NCBI RefSeq assembly: GCF_001719065.1
Contig: NZ_LWAF01000001.1
Span: 222,003 to 286,002 of the forward strand
Length of the DNA stretch: 64,000 nucleotides
Reading direction: 5' to 3'
Origin: Fervidobacterium thailandense
Lineage (GTDB): Bacteria > Thermotogota > Thermotogae > Thermotogales > Fervidobacteriaceae
Shown here in pieces: positions 46,706-56,336 of this stretch. Made by a program: the position numbers and the translations under genes. The notes under the pieces are model-generated. The model was not told where the DNA came from. It searched no databases and saw only the letters and a list, made by a program, of their open reading frames with translations. Position 1 is the first letter of the stretch, and every line of letters begins with the position of its first letter.

Positions 46706-47824
46706 ATGAGAAGCCTGGCATTACTGATTCTGTTAGTTATACTATCGTTTGGTTTTGCCGCAAATGAAATTTTAATCGGGGTTACTCAACCACTCACCGG
46801 TAACTATGCGATGGGGGGTCAACTGAGCCTGAGAGGCATTGAAATGGCTTACGAGGAAATACCTACCGTTCTTGGAAGACCCATCAAACTCGTAATCCTG
46901 GACAACAAAAGTGACAAAATAGAAGCCGCAAACGTTGTCACGAGGCTCATCGAACAATTTAAAGTCTCCGCTATACTTGGTACCTATTCGAGCGCACTTG
47001 GAATCCCAGGAGCGGAAATTGCTAATAGAAACAAGGTAGTCTACATTGCCCCGTCCAACACCAACCCTCTCGTTACCAAAGACAAACCTTACGTTTTCAG
47101 GGTTTGCTTCATCGATCCGTTCCAAGGAACAGTTATGGCGAAGTTTGCGATACAGCATCTCAAAGCTAAAACAGCGGCCGTCATATACGATGTATCGAAT
47201 GATTATTCGGTCGGATTGGCATATTATTTCAGAGAGGCGTTTATCAAGTTAACGGGTAATCCGAGATCTGTCGTAACATACATCGCTTACCAGGGTGGTG
47301 ACCAAGACTTTACCGCGCAGCTAACGGCTATTAAGAAGGCGAACCCGGATGTTATTTTCATTCCTGCCGGAATTGTCGGTGATGCTGCGCTGATCGCTAA
47401 GCAAGCTCGCGAACTTGGTCTTAAGCAACCGTTACTTGGTGGAGATACCTGGGACCTACCTCAGTTAATAGAAATTGGTGGAAGCGCTGTAGAGGGAGCT
47501 TACTATAGCACGATGTTCGACCCGCGTGCAAACTTGTCACCAAAAACCAAAGACTTTGTCGAAAAATACAGGAAAAAGTACAACGAGGATCCAGGGTACC
47601 TGCCGGCTCTCGCGTACGATGCATACATGGTTCTCATCGACGCTATCACCCGTGCCAAGTCCGATAAACCCGAGGATATCAGACGTGCACTCCTCACAAC
47701 AGACTATGTAGGTGTCTCCGGTAGGATACGGTTCGATCAGAACAGGGACGCTATCAAGGATGCGGTTATAAAAACAATAAAGAACGGAAAATTCGAGTTC
47801 GTTACGATAATCAAAGGCGAGTAA
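46706..47824 (+). CDS. Branched-chain amino acid ABC transporter substrate-binding protein 2
   Basis: 372 residues, same fold and signal type as the preceding protein and clearly its paralog: both share GGQL-(x)-(K/R)GI, RVCFIDPFQGTVMAKFA and the YQGGDQDFTAQL motif. It has its own GAGGAGG site 19 bases after the first gene. The two may bind different ligands (for example leucine/isoleucine versus valine or peptides) for the one permease; which is which cannot be told. Confidence 0.95.
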   Translation: MRSLALLILLVILSFGFAANEILIGVTQPLTGNYAMGGQLSLRGIEMAYEEIPTVLGRPIKLVILDNKSDKIEAANVVTRLIEQFKVSAILGTYSSALGIPGAEIANRNKVVYIAPSNTNPLVTKDKPYVFRVCFIDPFQGTVMAKFAIQHLKAKTAAVIYDVSNDYSVGLAYYFREAFIKLTGNPRSVVTYIAYQGGDQDFTAQLTAIKKANPDVIFIPAGIVGDAALIAKQARELGLKQPLLGGDTWDLPQLIEIGGSAVEGAYYSTMFDPRANLSPKTKDFVEKYRKKYNEDPGYLPALAYDAYMVLIDAITRAKSDKPEDIRRALLTTDYVGVSGRIRFDQNRDAIKDAVIKTIKNGKFEFVTIIKGE

Positions 47825-47935
47825 GAATACCTGGTCGGGTGCATTACTACCATGCGCCCGACCGTGTGCTTTTCGCAACTTATTTTCGGATCGCACCGAG
47901 TTGCACTAATTGATGAATTGACTGGAGGTGCCAGA

Positions 47936-48829
47936 ATGGGTCTAAGCCTATTTCTACAGCACTTGGTGAACGCCATCTCGCTTGGTTTTGTTTTTGGATT
48001 GGTTGCTGTTGGATACGCCCTCGTTTATGGTGTTGTAAAGTTGGTCAACTTTGCTCATGGTGACGTTTTCATGATGTCAGCATACTTTATGTTCTACACT
48101 TCCTTGATTTTTGGAGCCCCTTGGTTGAGTGCTGTCTTGCTTGGGATCGTTCTAACAGCATTGCTGGGTGTTGGGATTGAAAAAGTCGCGTACAAGCCTC
48201 TAAGGAAGTATCCAAGGATTAACTCTTTGGTGTCTTCCATAGGTATGTCCTTCCTCCTTCAGAATTTTGCCGTCGTAGTGTTCGGAGGGATACAGAGATC
48301 CTTCCCAGTTCCAGAACCGATGAAGAAAACATTGATTATTGGCGATGTTAGAGTACAAGCCGTATCGATTTACACTATTATCTTCTCGATAGCGACTGTT
48401 ATTGTCCTCGGGCTAATACTTCAGAAAACAAAAATTGGACTTGCAATGCGAATTCTTTCGCGTGACTTTGATACAGCACGATTGATGGGAATTAATGTAA
48501 ACCGCACAATATCATTTACATTTGCGCTCGGTTCGGCATTAGCAGCAGTGAGTGCGGTTTTCTGGGCTTTACGGTATCCGCAAATATTCCCGTTTATGGG
48601 GCAATATCCGGGTAGTCGAGCTTTTATTGCAGCCGTGGTGGGTGGTATCGGAAGCTTGAAAGGAGCACTTCTTGGAGGCTTTTTGTTGGGGGTTTTAACC
48701 GTACTTCTTCCGGCCATGTTTCCTGAATACTCTGGATACCGTGAGGCTTTAATTTTTGTCTTGTTAGTTATTGTGCTAATCTTCAAACCGAACGGCCTTT
48801 TTGGGCAAGAGGCAGGTGAAAAAGCATGA
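47936..48829 (+). CDS. livH: Branched-chain amino acid ABC permease LivH
   Basis: 297 residues with about eight membrane helices; GVVKLVNFAHGDVFMMSAY and VVGGIGSLKGALLGGFLLG are LivH signatures. The ATG at 47936 has GGAGGTG upstream; the frame extends further upstream without one. It is separated from the second binding-protein gene by about 110 bases containing no visible terminator. Confidence 0.96.
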   Translation: MGLSLFLQHLVNAISLGFVFGLVAVGYALVYGVVKLVNFAHGDVFMMSAYFMFYTSLIFGAPWLSAVLLGIVLTALLGVGIEKVAYKPLRKYPRINSLVSSIGMSFLLQNFAVVVFGGIQRSFPVPEPMKKTLIIGDVRVQAVSIYTIIFSIATVIVLGLILQKTKIGLAMRILSRDFDTARLMGINVNRTISFTFALGSALAAVSAVFWALRYPQIFPFMGQYPGSRAFIAAVVGGIGSLKGALLGGFLLGVLTVLLPAMFPEYSGYREALIFVLLVIVLIFKPNGLFGQEAGEKA

Positions 48830-49869
48830 ATCGGAGGACAAGAGTCATACTGAGCATTATATTCATCCTCATAATCTACATGTTCGTTTTCTTTGCGGAA
48901 AGATATCTTGATCCCTTTCTCAAAAGAATCCTTAACACCGGATTTATTTATGTAATCCTTGCCGTTAGTCTGAACTTGATAAACGGATTTACTGGTCAGT
49001 TCTCCCTTGGTCATGCTGGATTTATGGCAATTGGAGCATATACTTCCGCTCTTCTTTACATGTCTCCCCAGGAGAAACTGTCAAACTTCTTTATGGAACC
49101 CCTAATTTCACCCCTTGACAAAATTCAGATTCCGTTCTTCTGGGCGTTACTTGTCGGTGGTGGTATGGCGGCTCTTGCAGGATTCATCGTTGGTGCACCG
49201 TGTCTCAGGGTGAAGGGCGACTATCTGGCGATAGTGACCTACGGATTTTCCGAGATCATACGCTCCCTCTTTAATAACCTTCAAAATATCACAAACGGTC
49301 CACTCGGTCTGAAAGGTTTACCTACACATACGAACCTCTGGTGGACTGTAAGTTGGGCGATTCTTACCGTCGTTGTGGTCAGACGCATCGTGGATAGTTC
49401 GTATGGTCGGGCACTTAAGGCTATTCGAGATGACGAGGTAGCCGCAGAAAACCTTGGAATCAACTTGTTCAAACACAAAGTTTTGGCTTTCGTTGTCGGA
49501 GCCTTCTTTGCGGGTATCGCGGGCGGATTACTTGGTAGCTTGTTGATGACAATTGACCCAAATTCGTTCAGCATCTTATTTACGTATCAGATAATCACGA
49601 TAATACTTCTTGGAGGACTCGGCAACATCACAGGAAGTGTTGTTGTAGCTATTGGATTTGCATTTCTCATGGAAGGATTGAGGTTCGTCGAAATGCCCAT
49701 GAAGATTTTCAACATAACAATACCGGGAATTTTGGGTATGCGTATGCTTATTTTCTCCATACTCCTCATGATCACCATTCTCTTCTTCAGACAGGGATTG
49801 TTTGGCCAAAGAGAATTCAGTTGGGAGGCCATAGCTAACCTGATTAGAAAAGGGAAGGTGAAAAAATGA
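48826..49869 (+). CDS. livM: Branched-chain amino acid ABC permease LivM
   Basis: 347 residues, about nine membrane helices. NGFTGQFSLGHAGFMAIGAYTSA and the cytoplasmic coupling loop ALKAIRDDEVAAENLGIN identify LivM. Start overlaps livH (ATGA). Confidence 0.96.
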   Translation: MNRRTRVILSIIFILIIYMFVFFAERYLDPFLKRILNTGFIYVILAVSLNLINGFTGQFSLGHAGFMAIGAYTSALLYMSPQEKLSNFFMEPLISPLDKIQIPFFWALLVGGGMAALAGFIVGAPCLRVKGDYLAIVTYGFSEIIRSLFNNLQNITNGPLGLKGLPTHTNLWWTVSWAILTVVVVRRIVDSSYGRALKAIRDDEVAAENLGINLFKHKVLAFVVGAFFAGIAGGLLGSLLMTIDPNSFSILFTYQIITIILLGGLGNITGSVVVAIGFAFLMEGLRFVEMPMKIFNITIPGILGMRMLIFSILLMITILFFRQGLFGQREFSWEAIANLIRKGKVKK

Positions 49870-50690
49870 CAAAAGAAACATCCCTCCAAGATAAAAAGGC
49901 TCCCACTCAACAAAAAAATGTAATCCTGCGCATGACGAATGTAACAAAAAAATTTGGTGGAATAGTTGCCGTGTCGAATTTCAATCTTGAATTGAAGGAA
50001 GGTGAATTGTTAGGACTGATCGGACCGAATGGTGCTGGTAAAACGACAGTGTTTAACCTGATAACACATGTCTTTCCTGTTACGGAAGGAAGGATAGAGT
50101 TCCTTGGTCGGGATATAACCAAGCTCTCAACGGACAAAATCATAAGATTAGGTGTAGCACGCACCTTTCAAAACATAAGACTCTTCGGTAGTATGACTGT
50201 TGAGGAGAACATACTAACTGGATTTCACGCTCATCTAAAATCGAATCTCTTTAGTTCGGTGGCATTCTTACCGAGCTACCAGAGGGAAGAAGAGTATTTT
50301 AGGGCCAAGGCTGAGGAGTTGATGAAAGATCTCGGAATTGAACATTTAAGAGATTTCAAAGCCACCGCACTTCCGTACGGTTTGCAAAGAAAATTAGAGA
50401 TCGCAAGAGCACTGGCCACATCGCCAAAGCTGCTTTTACTTGACGAGCCGGCTGCTGGAATGAATCCGGATGAGACTTTGGAGCTGAACGAGCTTATCTT
50501 AAAAATTCGCGAAAAGTACGGACTAACAATAATAGTCATAGAACACGACATGAAAGTCATCATGAACATCTGTGAAAGGATCATCGTGTTGGATCACGGT
50601 GTAACAATCGCTGAGGGAACACCAAAGGAGATACAAACAAATCCAGAGGTTATAAAAGCTTACCTTGGCGCAGGTGATGAAGATGCTTGA
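49866..50690 (+). CDS. livG: Branched-chain amino acid ABC ATPase LivG
   Basis: 274 residues. Walker A GPNGAGKTTVFN, an ARTFQNIRLF Q-loop and Walker B LLLLDEPAAGMNP are present; the signature is reduced to LPYGLQRKLEIA, as usual for LivG. Start overlaps livM (ATGA). Confidence 0.96.
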   Translation: MTKETSLQDKKAPTQQKNVILRMTNVTKKFGGIVAVSNFNLELKEGELLGLIGPNGAGKTTVFNLITHVFPVTEGRIEFLGRDITKLSTDKIIRLGVARTFQNIRLFGSMTVEENILTGFHAHLKSNLFSSVAFLPSYQREEEYFRAKAEELMKDLGIEHLRDFKATALPYGLQRKLEIARALATSPKLLLLDEPAAGMNPDETLELNELILKIREKYGLTIIVIEHDMKVIMNICERIIVLDHGVTIAEGTPKEIQTNPEVIKAYLGAGDEDA

Positions 50691-51387
50691 GATACAAAAC
50701 TTGAACGTTCATTACGGCGGTATCCATGCAATTAAAGGTATTTCCTTGAAGGTCGAAGAAGGAAAGATAGTTTCGTTGATTGGTGCGAACGGTGCAGGAA
50801 AATCCACCACGTTGCGAACAATTTGTGGTCTCAAGGAAGCTACTAACGGGAGTATCAAGTACAAAGGAATCGAACTGACAAAACTCGACACAAGTGAAAT
50901 AGTAAAACTTGGAGTCACGATGGTTCCAGAGGGGCGCCGTGTGTTTTCTAACCTCACAGTTTACGAGAATCTTTTAGCCGGTGCATATCTTAGGAAGGAT
51001 AAGGAAAACATTAAGAAAGACATAGAATACGTTTTCGATTTGTTCCCGAGGTTAAGGGAGAGGATCAATCAACGTGCTGGTACGCTGTCTGGTGGTGAGC
51101 AACAAATGCTCGCAATTGGAAGGGCACTAATGTCCCGACCAAAATTGTTACTGCTGGACGAACCGTCCCTCGGATTAGCTCCTGTCATTGTAAAAGAAGT
51201 TTTCAGGCTAATACGCAGAATCCACGAAGAAGGCGTAACGATCCTGTTGGTTGAGCAAAATGCGTTTGAAGCTTTGAAACTTTGTGACTATGCCTACGTT
51301 TTAGAAACAGGTAGGATAGTTTTGGAAGGGACGGGTAAACAACTTCTCGAAGACGAACGTGTCAAGAAAGCTTATCTTGGTGGATGA
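50683..51387 (+). CDS. livF: Branched-chain amino acid ABC ATPase LivF
   Basis: 234 residues. Walker A GANGAGKSTTLR, signature LSGGEQQMLAIG and Walker B LLLLDEPSLGL, with the LivF-type EGRRVFSNLTV segment. The ATG at 50683 is 6 bases from AGGTG and overlaps livG by 8 bases; ATG 50677 and TTG 50665 are alternatives. Last gene of the operon; a terminator follows. Confidence 0.96.
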   Translation: MLEIQNLNVHYGGIHAIKGISLKVEEGKIVSLIGANGAGKSTTLRTICGLKEATNGSIKYKGIELTKLDTSEIVKLGVTMVPEGRRVFSNLTVYENLLAGAYLRKDKENIKKDIEYVFDLFPRLRERINQRAGTLSGGEQQMLAIGRALMSRPKLLLLDEPSLGLAPVIVKEVFRLIRRIHEEGVTILLVEQNAFEALKLCDYAYVLETGRIVLEGTGKQLLEDERVKKAYLGG

Positions 51388-51419
51388 TATTCTTGTATGT
51401 ACTTGACTTAAATAAAATC

Positions 51420-51453
51420 GGACCCTGCGACTTCACAGCAGGGCCCATTTTTT
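51420..51453 (+). terminator. Terminator of the liv operon
   Basis: CCCTGC (51423-51428) with GCAGGG (51438-51443), extended by GG and CC around a bulged A, then ATTTTTT. Confidence 0.85.
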
Positions 51454-51490
51454 GGTATTGGGTAGCAGCTATAAGAAATCATTCGGGAAA

Positions 51491-52522
51491 TTATTCTACT
51501 TTGTACCGAGTTCCTTCAACAATGTACTTTCCCCTGAACGTTTCCTCCTTGAGCATCAGAGGACTGTCAAGGTCGTAAAAATCAAACGCTCCGGTTCCAA
51601 GTGCAAAATGTACGCTCTGATTTACCCCCAAGCTCGATTCGGCCATACAACCTATCATCAATCTCAGATTGGCAGACTTTACCAACTCCACGATAGCGAG
51701 TGCGTCACTGATACCGGATTTCATAAGTTTTATATTGATATAATCAACCGCTTCCTCCTTTATCAACCTAAGCACGTCGTACTTGGTTCGCGCACTCTCA
51801 TCCGCGGCAACTGGGAAAGGAGAGTTCCACCTCACATACTTCAGTCCTTCGATGTCGAACATTCCCACCGGTTGCTCAAAGACGGCGATATCAACACCAG
51901 CCTTGTAAAGCTCAGTAACGAATTTCACCGCCTGTTTTGGCGTGTAGCCTGTGTTCGCATCGACGATGTACTTACACCCTTTCGAAACTTCGCTGATGGC
52001 TATTACCGCTTCAATATCTTCCTCAAGATTTTCCCCAACTTTTATCTTTATCACAGAATGTCCCCTGGCCACTATTTCCCTCGCATCTTGAACTCTTTCC
52101 TCCAGGGTTCCAATACTGATTGTATAATCGGTTTCCAATTCCTTTTTGGCACCACCGAGCAACTGATAGACCGGTATTCCGAGTTCCTCCGAAAGCGCAT
52201 CGAGCACTGCGTACTGTACGGCAGCCTTTATACTTGGAGCCGCTTTCAGCTTGTCAGTTTCATCGAAAATTTTTCTGTACTCCCTCACATCCATGCCAGT
52301 TATCATTTCGTTCACGATAGGTTCCAGAGCCATCAAAGCTTGCACCTTTTCCCCGTTTACCCTGAACGATGGTGAGGCTTCACCGTAGCCAACAACGCCG
52401 TTGTCAAGTTCAACGATGACCTCGATGTTCTCCGTATCGTATGAGATACTATTGGTGATATGAAACGGTTTTACATACTCAAACTTGTTCAGCTTGAACT
52501 TAACAGACTTCACGCGTCCCAT
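51491..52522 (-). CDS. Dipeptide epimerase (L-Ala-D/L-Glu epimerase family, enolase superfamily)
   Basis: 343 residues. An enolase-type capping domain precedes a TIM barrel with IKIKVG (base lysines), YIVDANTGY, FEQPV and DESART metal-binding acids, and the final INIKLMKSG lysine. The closest known enzymes recycle murein peptides by epimerising L-Ala-D-Glu. ATG start. Overlaps nothing; the transglutaminase gene upstream on the same strand is 16 bases away. Confidence 0.88.
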   Translation of the reverse strand: MGRVKSVKFKLNKFEYVKPFHITNSISYDTENIEVIVELDNGVVGYGEASPSFRVNGEKVQALMALEPIVNEMITGMDVREYRKIFDETDKLKAAPSIKAAVQYAVLDALSEELGIPVYQLLGGAKKELETDYTISIGTLEERVQDAREIVARGHSVIKIKVGENLEEDIEAVIAISEVSKGCKYIVDANTGYTPKQAVKFVTELYKAGVDIAVFEQPVGMFDIEGLKYVRWNSPFPVAADESARTKYDVLRLIKEEAVDYINIKLMKSGISDALAIVELVKSANLRLMIGCMAESSLGVNQSVHFALGTGAFDFYDLDSPLMLKEETFRGKYIVEGTRYKVE

Positions 52523-52538
52523 CCGAACTCCCCCTCAC

Positions 52539-53879
52539 TCAAATTTCTTCGAACTTCAGAACTTTGATATCGTGTTCAAGGTCAATGATAGGTTCCTTGT
52601 AATCGTCGATGTACTCCATCTCCCCAGTTTGATTATCGTACGGGTCAAGTCTGAACTTTCGCTTAGGTGGATCAAAATCGCTTTGGAAGTCGGTATTCGC
52701 GAACATCCTGTACCCGTCAAGGTTCGTGAAGTAGAACAATCTTAAGTTCTCATCATCCCTTCTCGCCCCACCGAAAGATAGATCCACTGGTACCCAGCCG
52801 TATTCTTCGGTGAATATCAATGCCCAGTCGTGCGGTGATGCGTTCCAAGGAAGCACGAACCAACCGGATTGCCACCTTGCCGGTACACCGACCATCCTAC
52901 ACAATGTGATGAACAACAAAGCCTGAAAACCACAATCACCAGAGAGTGTGGTGGCAACGTATTCGGGAATATTGTCGTACAGTGCGTAAGGAAGTACATA
53001 AGAATACTTCACATTGAGGGTGATATAGTCGTAAATCATCCTCGCCCGTTCCAGAGGTGGAAGTTGTTGGAAATCCCTTCCCGAGAATATCAAGTCCAGC
53101 ATGTTCCAGAGAAAGTCGGAAAAAACGATGTGTGGAGGTTTTGGCTGTAGATCGGAATCCCAAGGTTTTTCGCTCTTTCCAAGTGTTTGTTTGCTTCCCA
53201 CCCATTCCGTTATCTTGTATTCAAACTCCACCCAGAATTCTTCCGAATCTAAGCCTTCCATGTACACAGTCCTCTGTACTTGCTTGTTGGAAGCTATTGT
53301 GGATGGATGGCTCGAAGCTACGAGTTTGACATCATACTGCTGGAATCCTTCCTTCGGAAACGGTAACCAGACCCCAACTTTCTCGCCAATTCTTTTTCTT
53401 TTCCATAAAGTGATCCGAGCAACGATTCTGTAAGATTTCGGTTTCTTTGTTTTCAATAGGCGTGAAATTGCTTTATTAACCGTTTTCATTCTCCGGATCC
53501 TTTCCCTGTCCGGTTTCATCCTTTGAGCGTACTCTTTGTATTTAAAAGCCAGGTTGCTATCAAATCTTTTTTCAAATCTCCTTTCTCCATCTATCCACCT
53601 CCAATCAATCATACCGGAGGCCACGAGGCTTTGAAACTCACGCTTAGTCACGCTCTTGAACTTTTTTCTAAACAGTGCAAAGGCTTCCTTTTCGGTCAAA
53701 GAGTAATCTTCCATCAGTAAACTCATTCTGAAAAGTTCAAACTCCAATCGATGTCGGTATGCTTCCGGCAACCTCCGATCAGTGAGGTCCTTCCGTATAA
53801 TCTCACGGGCTTGTGAAAACATTCCTAAGTACTCGAGTTTTCTAACATCCTCTCTGAGAGGTTGAAGAAGGAAATTCAC
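52539..53879 (-). CDS. Transglutaminase-like superfamily protein
   Basis: 446 residues. The Cys-His-Asp triad of a transglutaminase-like domain is visible: GDCGFQALLFITLCR (Cys), SPHDWALIF (His) and YGWVPVDLSFG (Asp), at about residues 315-395. The first 250 residues are unrecognised. No signal peptide, so cytoplasmic. Activity could be a peptidase or amidase. I choose GTG at 53879, 6 bases after GGGGGG, because a leftward -10 box (53938-53933) lies too close to the ATG at 53927. Next to the dipeptide epimerase, hinting at peptide recycling. Confidence 0.8.
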   Translation of the reverse strand: MNFLLQPLREDVRKLEYLGMFSQAREIIRKDLTDRRLPEAYRHRLEFELFRMSLLMEDYSLTEKEAFALFRKKFKSVTKREFQSLVASGMIDWRWIDGERRFEKRFDSNLAFKYKEYAQRMKPDRERIRRMKTVNKAISRLLKTKKPKSYRIVARITLWKRKRIGEKVGVWLPFPKEGFQQYDVKLVASSHPSTIASNKQVQRTVYMEGLDSEEFWVEFEYKITEWVGSKQTLGKSEKPWDSDLQPKPPHIVFSDFLWNMLDLIFSGRDFQQLPPLERARMIYDYITLNVKYSYVLPYALYDNIPEYVATTLSGDCGFQALLFITLCRMVGVPARWQSGWFVLPWNASPHDWALIFTEEYGWVPVDLSFGGARRDDENLRLFYFTNLDGYRMFANTDFQSDFDPPKRKFRLDPYDNQTGEMEYIDDYKEPIIDLEHDIKVLKFEEI

Positions 53880-53932
53880 GGTTATCCCCCCGAAGAAGAA
53901 ACTAATAAGATAGAAGTTGTCGTTCATAAATC

Positions 53933-53938
53933 ATTATA
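53933..53938 (-). promoter_or_regulatory. Likely -10 box for the transglutaminase/epimerase unit
   Basis: Leftward TATAAT about 54 bases before the GTG start. The -35 is not clear. Confidence 0.5.
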
Positions 53939-54007
53939 CACCCTTCAAACGAAAATCTCATACGCGTCATTTGACGTCTTTTACCGGGTATGGAAAAGGT
54001 TAGAAAG

Positions 54008-54016
54008 TGATATAAT
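54008..54016 (+). promoter_or_regulatory. Extended -10 promoter for mscL
   Basis: TGATATAAT, a consensus extended -10, about 57 bases before the ATG. Confidence 0.55.
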
Positions 54017-54072
54017 TTTAAATGTGCCGTTTTCAACGTTATACCACATTTTCCCGAGAAGGGGGGCCATGC

Positions 54073-54414
54073 ATGAAGAAGGTTTTAAAAGAGTTCTCCG
54101 ATTTCCTCAACCAGTACAACGTTGTCGGACTTGCGGTTGCCATTATCATCGGTGGTAAGCTCAACCAGTTTGTAACTTCTTTGGTGAATGATCTCCTCAT
54201 GCCGGCTATTTTTCAGCCGGTACTGACAAGACTAAAGTTGAAATCTATTGAAGAAATTGCCTGGCGAGGAATTTTTTGGGGAAAGGTCGTATCGGCAGCT
54301 ATTGATTTTGTAATTGTTGCCTTTTTAGTATTCCTGCTTGTGAGAGCGTTAAACAAAGCAGCCGAGAAAGCAAAGGAGACACTGGAAAAGATTGAGAAGG
54401 TCAGAAAAGATTAA
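54073..54414 (+). CDS. mscL: Compact MscL family mechanosensitive channel
   Basis: 113 residues. First helix NVVGLAVAIIIGGKLNQFVTSL with NDLLMPAI, as in MscL; second helix FVIVAFLVFLLVRALNKAAEK. The extracellular loop between them is short compared with E. coli MscL (136 residues). It would open under membrane tension. ATG with GGGGGG upstream. The next gene follows by 43 bases. Confidence 0.86.
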   Translation: MKKVLKEFSDFLNQYNVVGLAVAIIIGGKLNQFVTSLVNDLLMPAIFQPVLTRLKLKSIEEIAWRGIFWGKVVSAAIDFVIVAFLVFLLVRALNKAAEKAKETLEKIEKVRKD

Positions 54415-54456
54415 TGTGGCTACATGACGCTGAAGTGGTGGAAAGGGGGGTCGGAA

Positions 54457-56082
54457 TTGGACGAGATTCTCAAAAGTGACTCGATTGAAGACATTATGAA
54501 CCAGCTGGAGGCAAAATACGGAAAAGAGTGGTACAACGCAGTCCACATTGAAATACACCAGGAGGGCAAAGAGTACATTGCGAAAGTTACACCTCTGAAC
54601 ATAAAGAAAAGCCTCGTACCAGGGCCGGATCTCAAACAGTTAGCGCAAGCTCTTAGTAAGAGACCTTCAGAGTCGGAACAACAATTTCACACGGAACTTG
54701 AAGAGAAAATCAGAGAGCTTGCTTTACCAAAGATTCAAGTGACAGTAAGTGAAGATGAGATGAAAGCTTACGTTACTATATTTCCAGGGCTTGAGAAGGA
54801 ACTTCCGGACCCTGAAGAAATAGAAGCCGAACTCAGAAGAAGTGGAGTAGTTTTCGGCTTTTGCGAAGATGAAATAAGGAGAATTGTTAAGGAGCGTATC
54901 CTATACACACCGGTACTCGTTGCTGAAGGTAAGCAACCAACTGAGCCTGTTGATGCGAGGATTGAATACAATTTTCCGAAGGCAGCTTCATATTGTCCGA
55001 CGGACATCACTACGTGTTCCAAAGGTGATGTTCTCGCTGTCAAGGTACCGTGCAAAGATGGGGAACACGGTTTTACAGTGACGGGCAGAGAAATCCCATC
55101 TGAGAAAGGTAAGGACCTTGAAATTTCAAAGTTTGTTGGAGAAAACGTCGAAGTTGTTGATGGGGATAAGATTGTCTCAAAGATAGATGGGCAACCGTAC
55201 GTTGACGAAATGGGGCGCGTACATGTAAAAAACGTTCTCGTAGTTGATCAGCGCTTCTTTACAGAAAGGAGAACTCTGAATTTTCCCGGGACGATAATCG
55301 TTAAGTCGAACCTCGAAGGAATATGTGAACTCACCGCGGGTAAAGACATCTTCATTGGTGGCTTAGTATCCGGGTGTGTTAAATTAACTGCCGAAGGAAA
55401 CATCACCGTATCCGGTGGTGTCTTTGGAAAATACAGATCTATTTTGAAAGCCCGTGGAAACGTCTCAGCAAAATTTTTGAACGAGGTACTTGTGATTAGT
55501 GAAGGGGATGTGATTGTCGCAGACTACATAATGAACTCCGAGATAGTTGCAAAAAGGACGGTTATCGTGTCAGGAAAGGGGCAGATAGTTGGGGGAAGTA
55601 TTTCAGCGGGTGAACTCATCGATGTAAAGGTCATTGGCAATGTTGCAGGAACAGTCACACACGTGAACGTGGGAATCGATCACGACTATGAAACAAGGCG
55701 TGCGGAGATCAATTACCATTTAAAAGAAATTCTGGATGAGCTGAACCAAATAAACGTCTTGTCCGAGAAACTGAGGGAGTTTTATCAGATAATAAAGGAC
55801 GAGGAAGAAAAACAAAGAATAAAGAGCTCTCTCATCGGGCTGAATGAAAAGAAAAAACATTTGGTTGCGAAGATCGAAGAGTTACGCAGAGAACTGAAGG
55901 GATTGAAGCTGATTTCTATCGAAGCAAGGTTGAAAAGAAATCCGAAATTAGTCATCAGGGAAACGTGTTATCCCGGTGTGGTAATAAAAATTGTGGAGGA
56001 ACAGTTCGCCGTTCCATATGAACTGGGCCCGAGAGCTCTAAACTTGAAGGCCTTGTTGCAACTAAAAGGAGAGGAAAAATAA
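54457..56082 (+). CDS. FapA/DUF342 family protein
   Basis: 541 residues. A variable N-terminus (about 1-170) is followed by the FapA (DUF342) core: a beta-helical stretch with many glycines and short strands (GKDIFIGGLVSG, GNITVSGGVFGKY, GDVIVADYIMNS, GQIVGGSISAGELIDVKVIG) and a C-terminal coiled coil (about 420-490). Relatives are linked to flagella or polymer functions, but the activity is unknown. I choose TTG 54457, 6 bases after GGGGGG; an ATG at 54424 lacks a ribosome site. Confidence 0.82.
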   Translation: MDEILKSDSIEDIMNQLEAKYGKEWYNAVHIEIHQEGKEYIAKVTPLNIKKSLVPGPDLKQLAQALSKRPSESEQQFHTELEEKIRELALPKIQVTVSEDEMKAYVTIFPGLEKELPDPEEIEAELRRSGVVFGFCEDEIRRIVKERILYTPVLVAEGKQPTEPVDARIEYNFPKAASYCPTDITTCSKGDVLAVKVPCKDGEHGFTVTGREIPSEKGKDLEISKFVGENVEVVDGDKIVSKIDGQPYVDEMGRVHVKNVLVVDQRFFTERRTLNFPGTIIVKSNLEGICELTAGKDIFIGGLVSGCVKLTAEGNITVSGGVFGKYRSILKARGNVSAKFLNEVLVISEGDVIVADYIMNSEIVAKRTVIVSGKGQIVGGSISAGELIDVKVIGNVAGTVTHVNVGIDHDYETRRAEINYHLKEILDELNQINVLSEKLREFYQIIKDEEEKQRIKSSLIGLNEKKKHLVAKIEELRRELKGLKLISIEARLKRNPKLVIRETCYPGVVIKIVEEQFAVPYELGPRALNLKALLQLKGEEK

Positions 56083-56115
56083 AAAAGCTCGGCACGTAAA
56101 TGTGCCGAGCTCTTT
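56076..56115 (-). terminator. Terminator of the tRNA-Leu/tRNA-fMet transcript (bidirectional)
   Basis: Perfect 10-base stem AGCTCGGCAC / GTGCCGAGCT with a 6-base loop. Leftward it ends in TTTTTTATTTTT, a strong tail, right after the tRNA-fMet 3' end; rightward the tail after the DUF342 gene is only CTTT. Confidence 0.87.
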
Positions 56116-56116
56116 C

Positions 56117-56193
56117 TGGTAGCGGGGGTGGGATTTGAACCCACGACCTTTGGGTTATGAGCCCAACGAGCTGCCAGACTGCTCTACCCCGCG
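56117..56193 (-). tRNA. tRNA-fMet (CAT), initiator
   Basis: 77 bases with encoded CCA. Anticodon loop CTCATAA; the three G-C pairs of the initiator anticodon stem (GGG/CCC) are present. The first base C does not pair with position 72 (T), like the C-A mismatch of E. coli initiator tRNA. Confidence 0.92.
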
Positions 56194-56236
56194 TCGTATA
56201 ATCTATCTTACGGATTATTTCCTATTACCTTTCTCG

Positions 56237-56326
56237 TGGTGCCGGGGATCGGAGTCGAACCGACACGGGGATTTAATCCCCAGCGGATTTTAAGTCCGCT
56301 GCGTCTGCCAATTCCGCCACCCCGGC
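56237..56326 (-). tRNA. tRNA-Leu (TAA)
   Basis: 90 bases with encoded CCA, acceptor GCCGGGG/CCCCGGC, long variable arm, anticodon loop CTTAAAA with TAA. First tRNA of the leftward transcript. Confidence 0.95.
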
Positions 56327-56336
56327 TCCAAATTAT

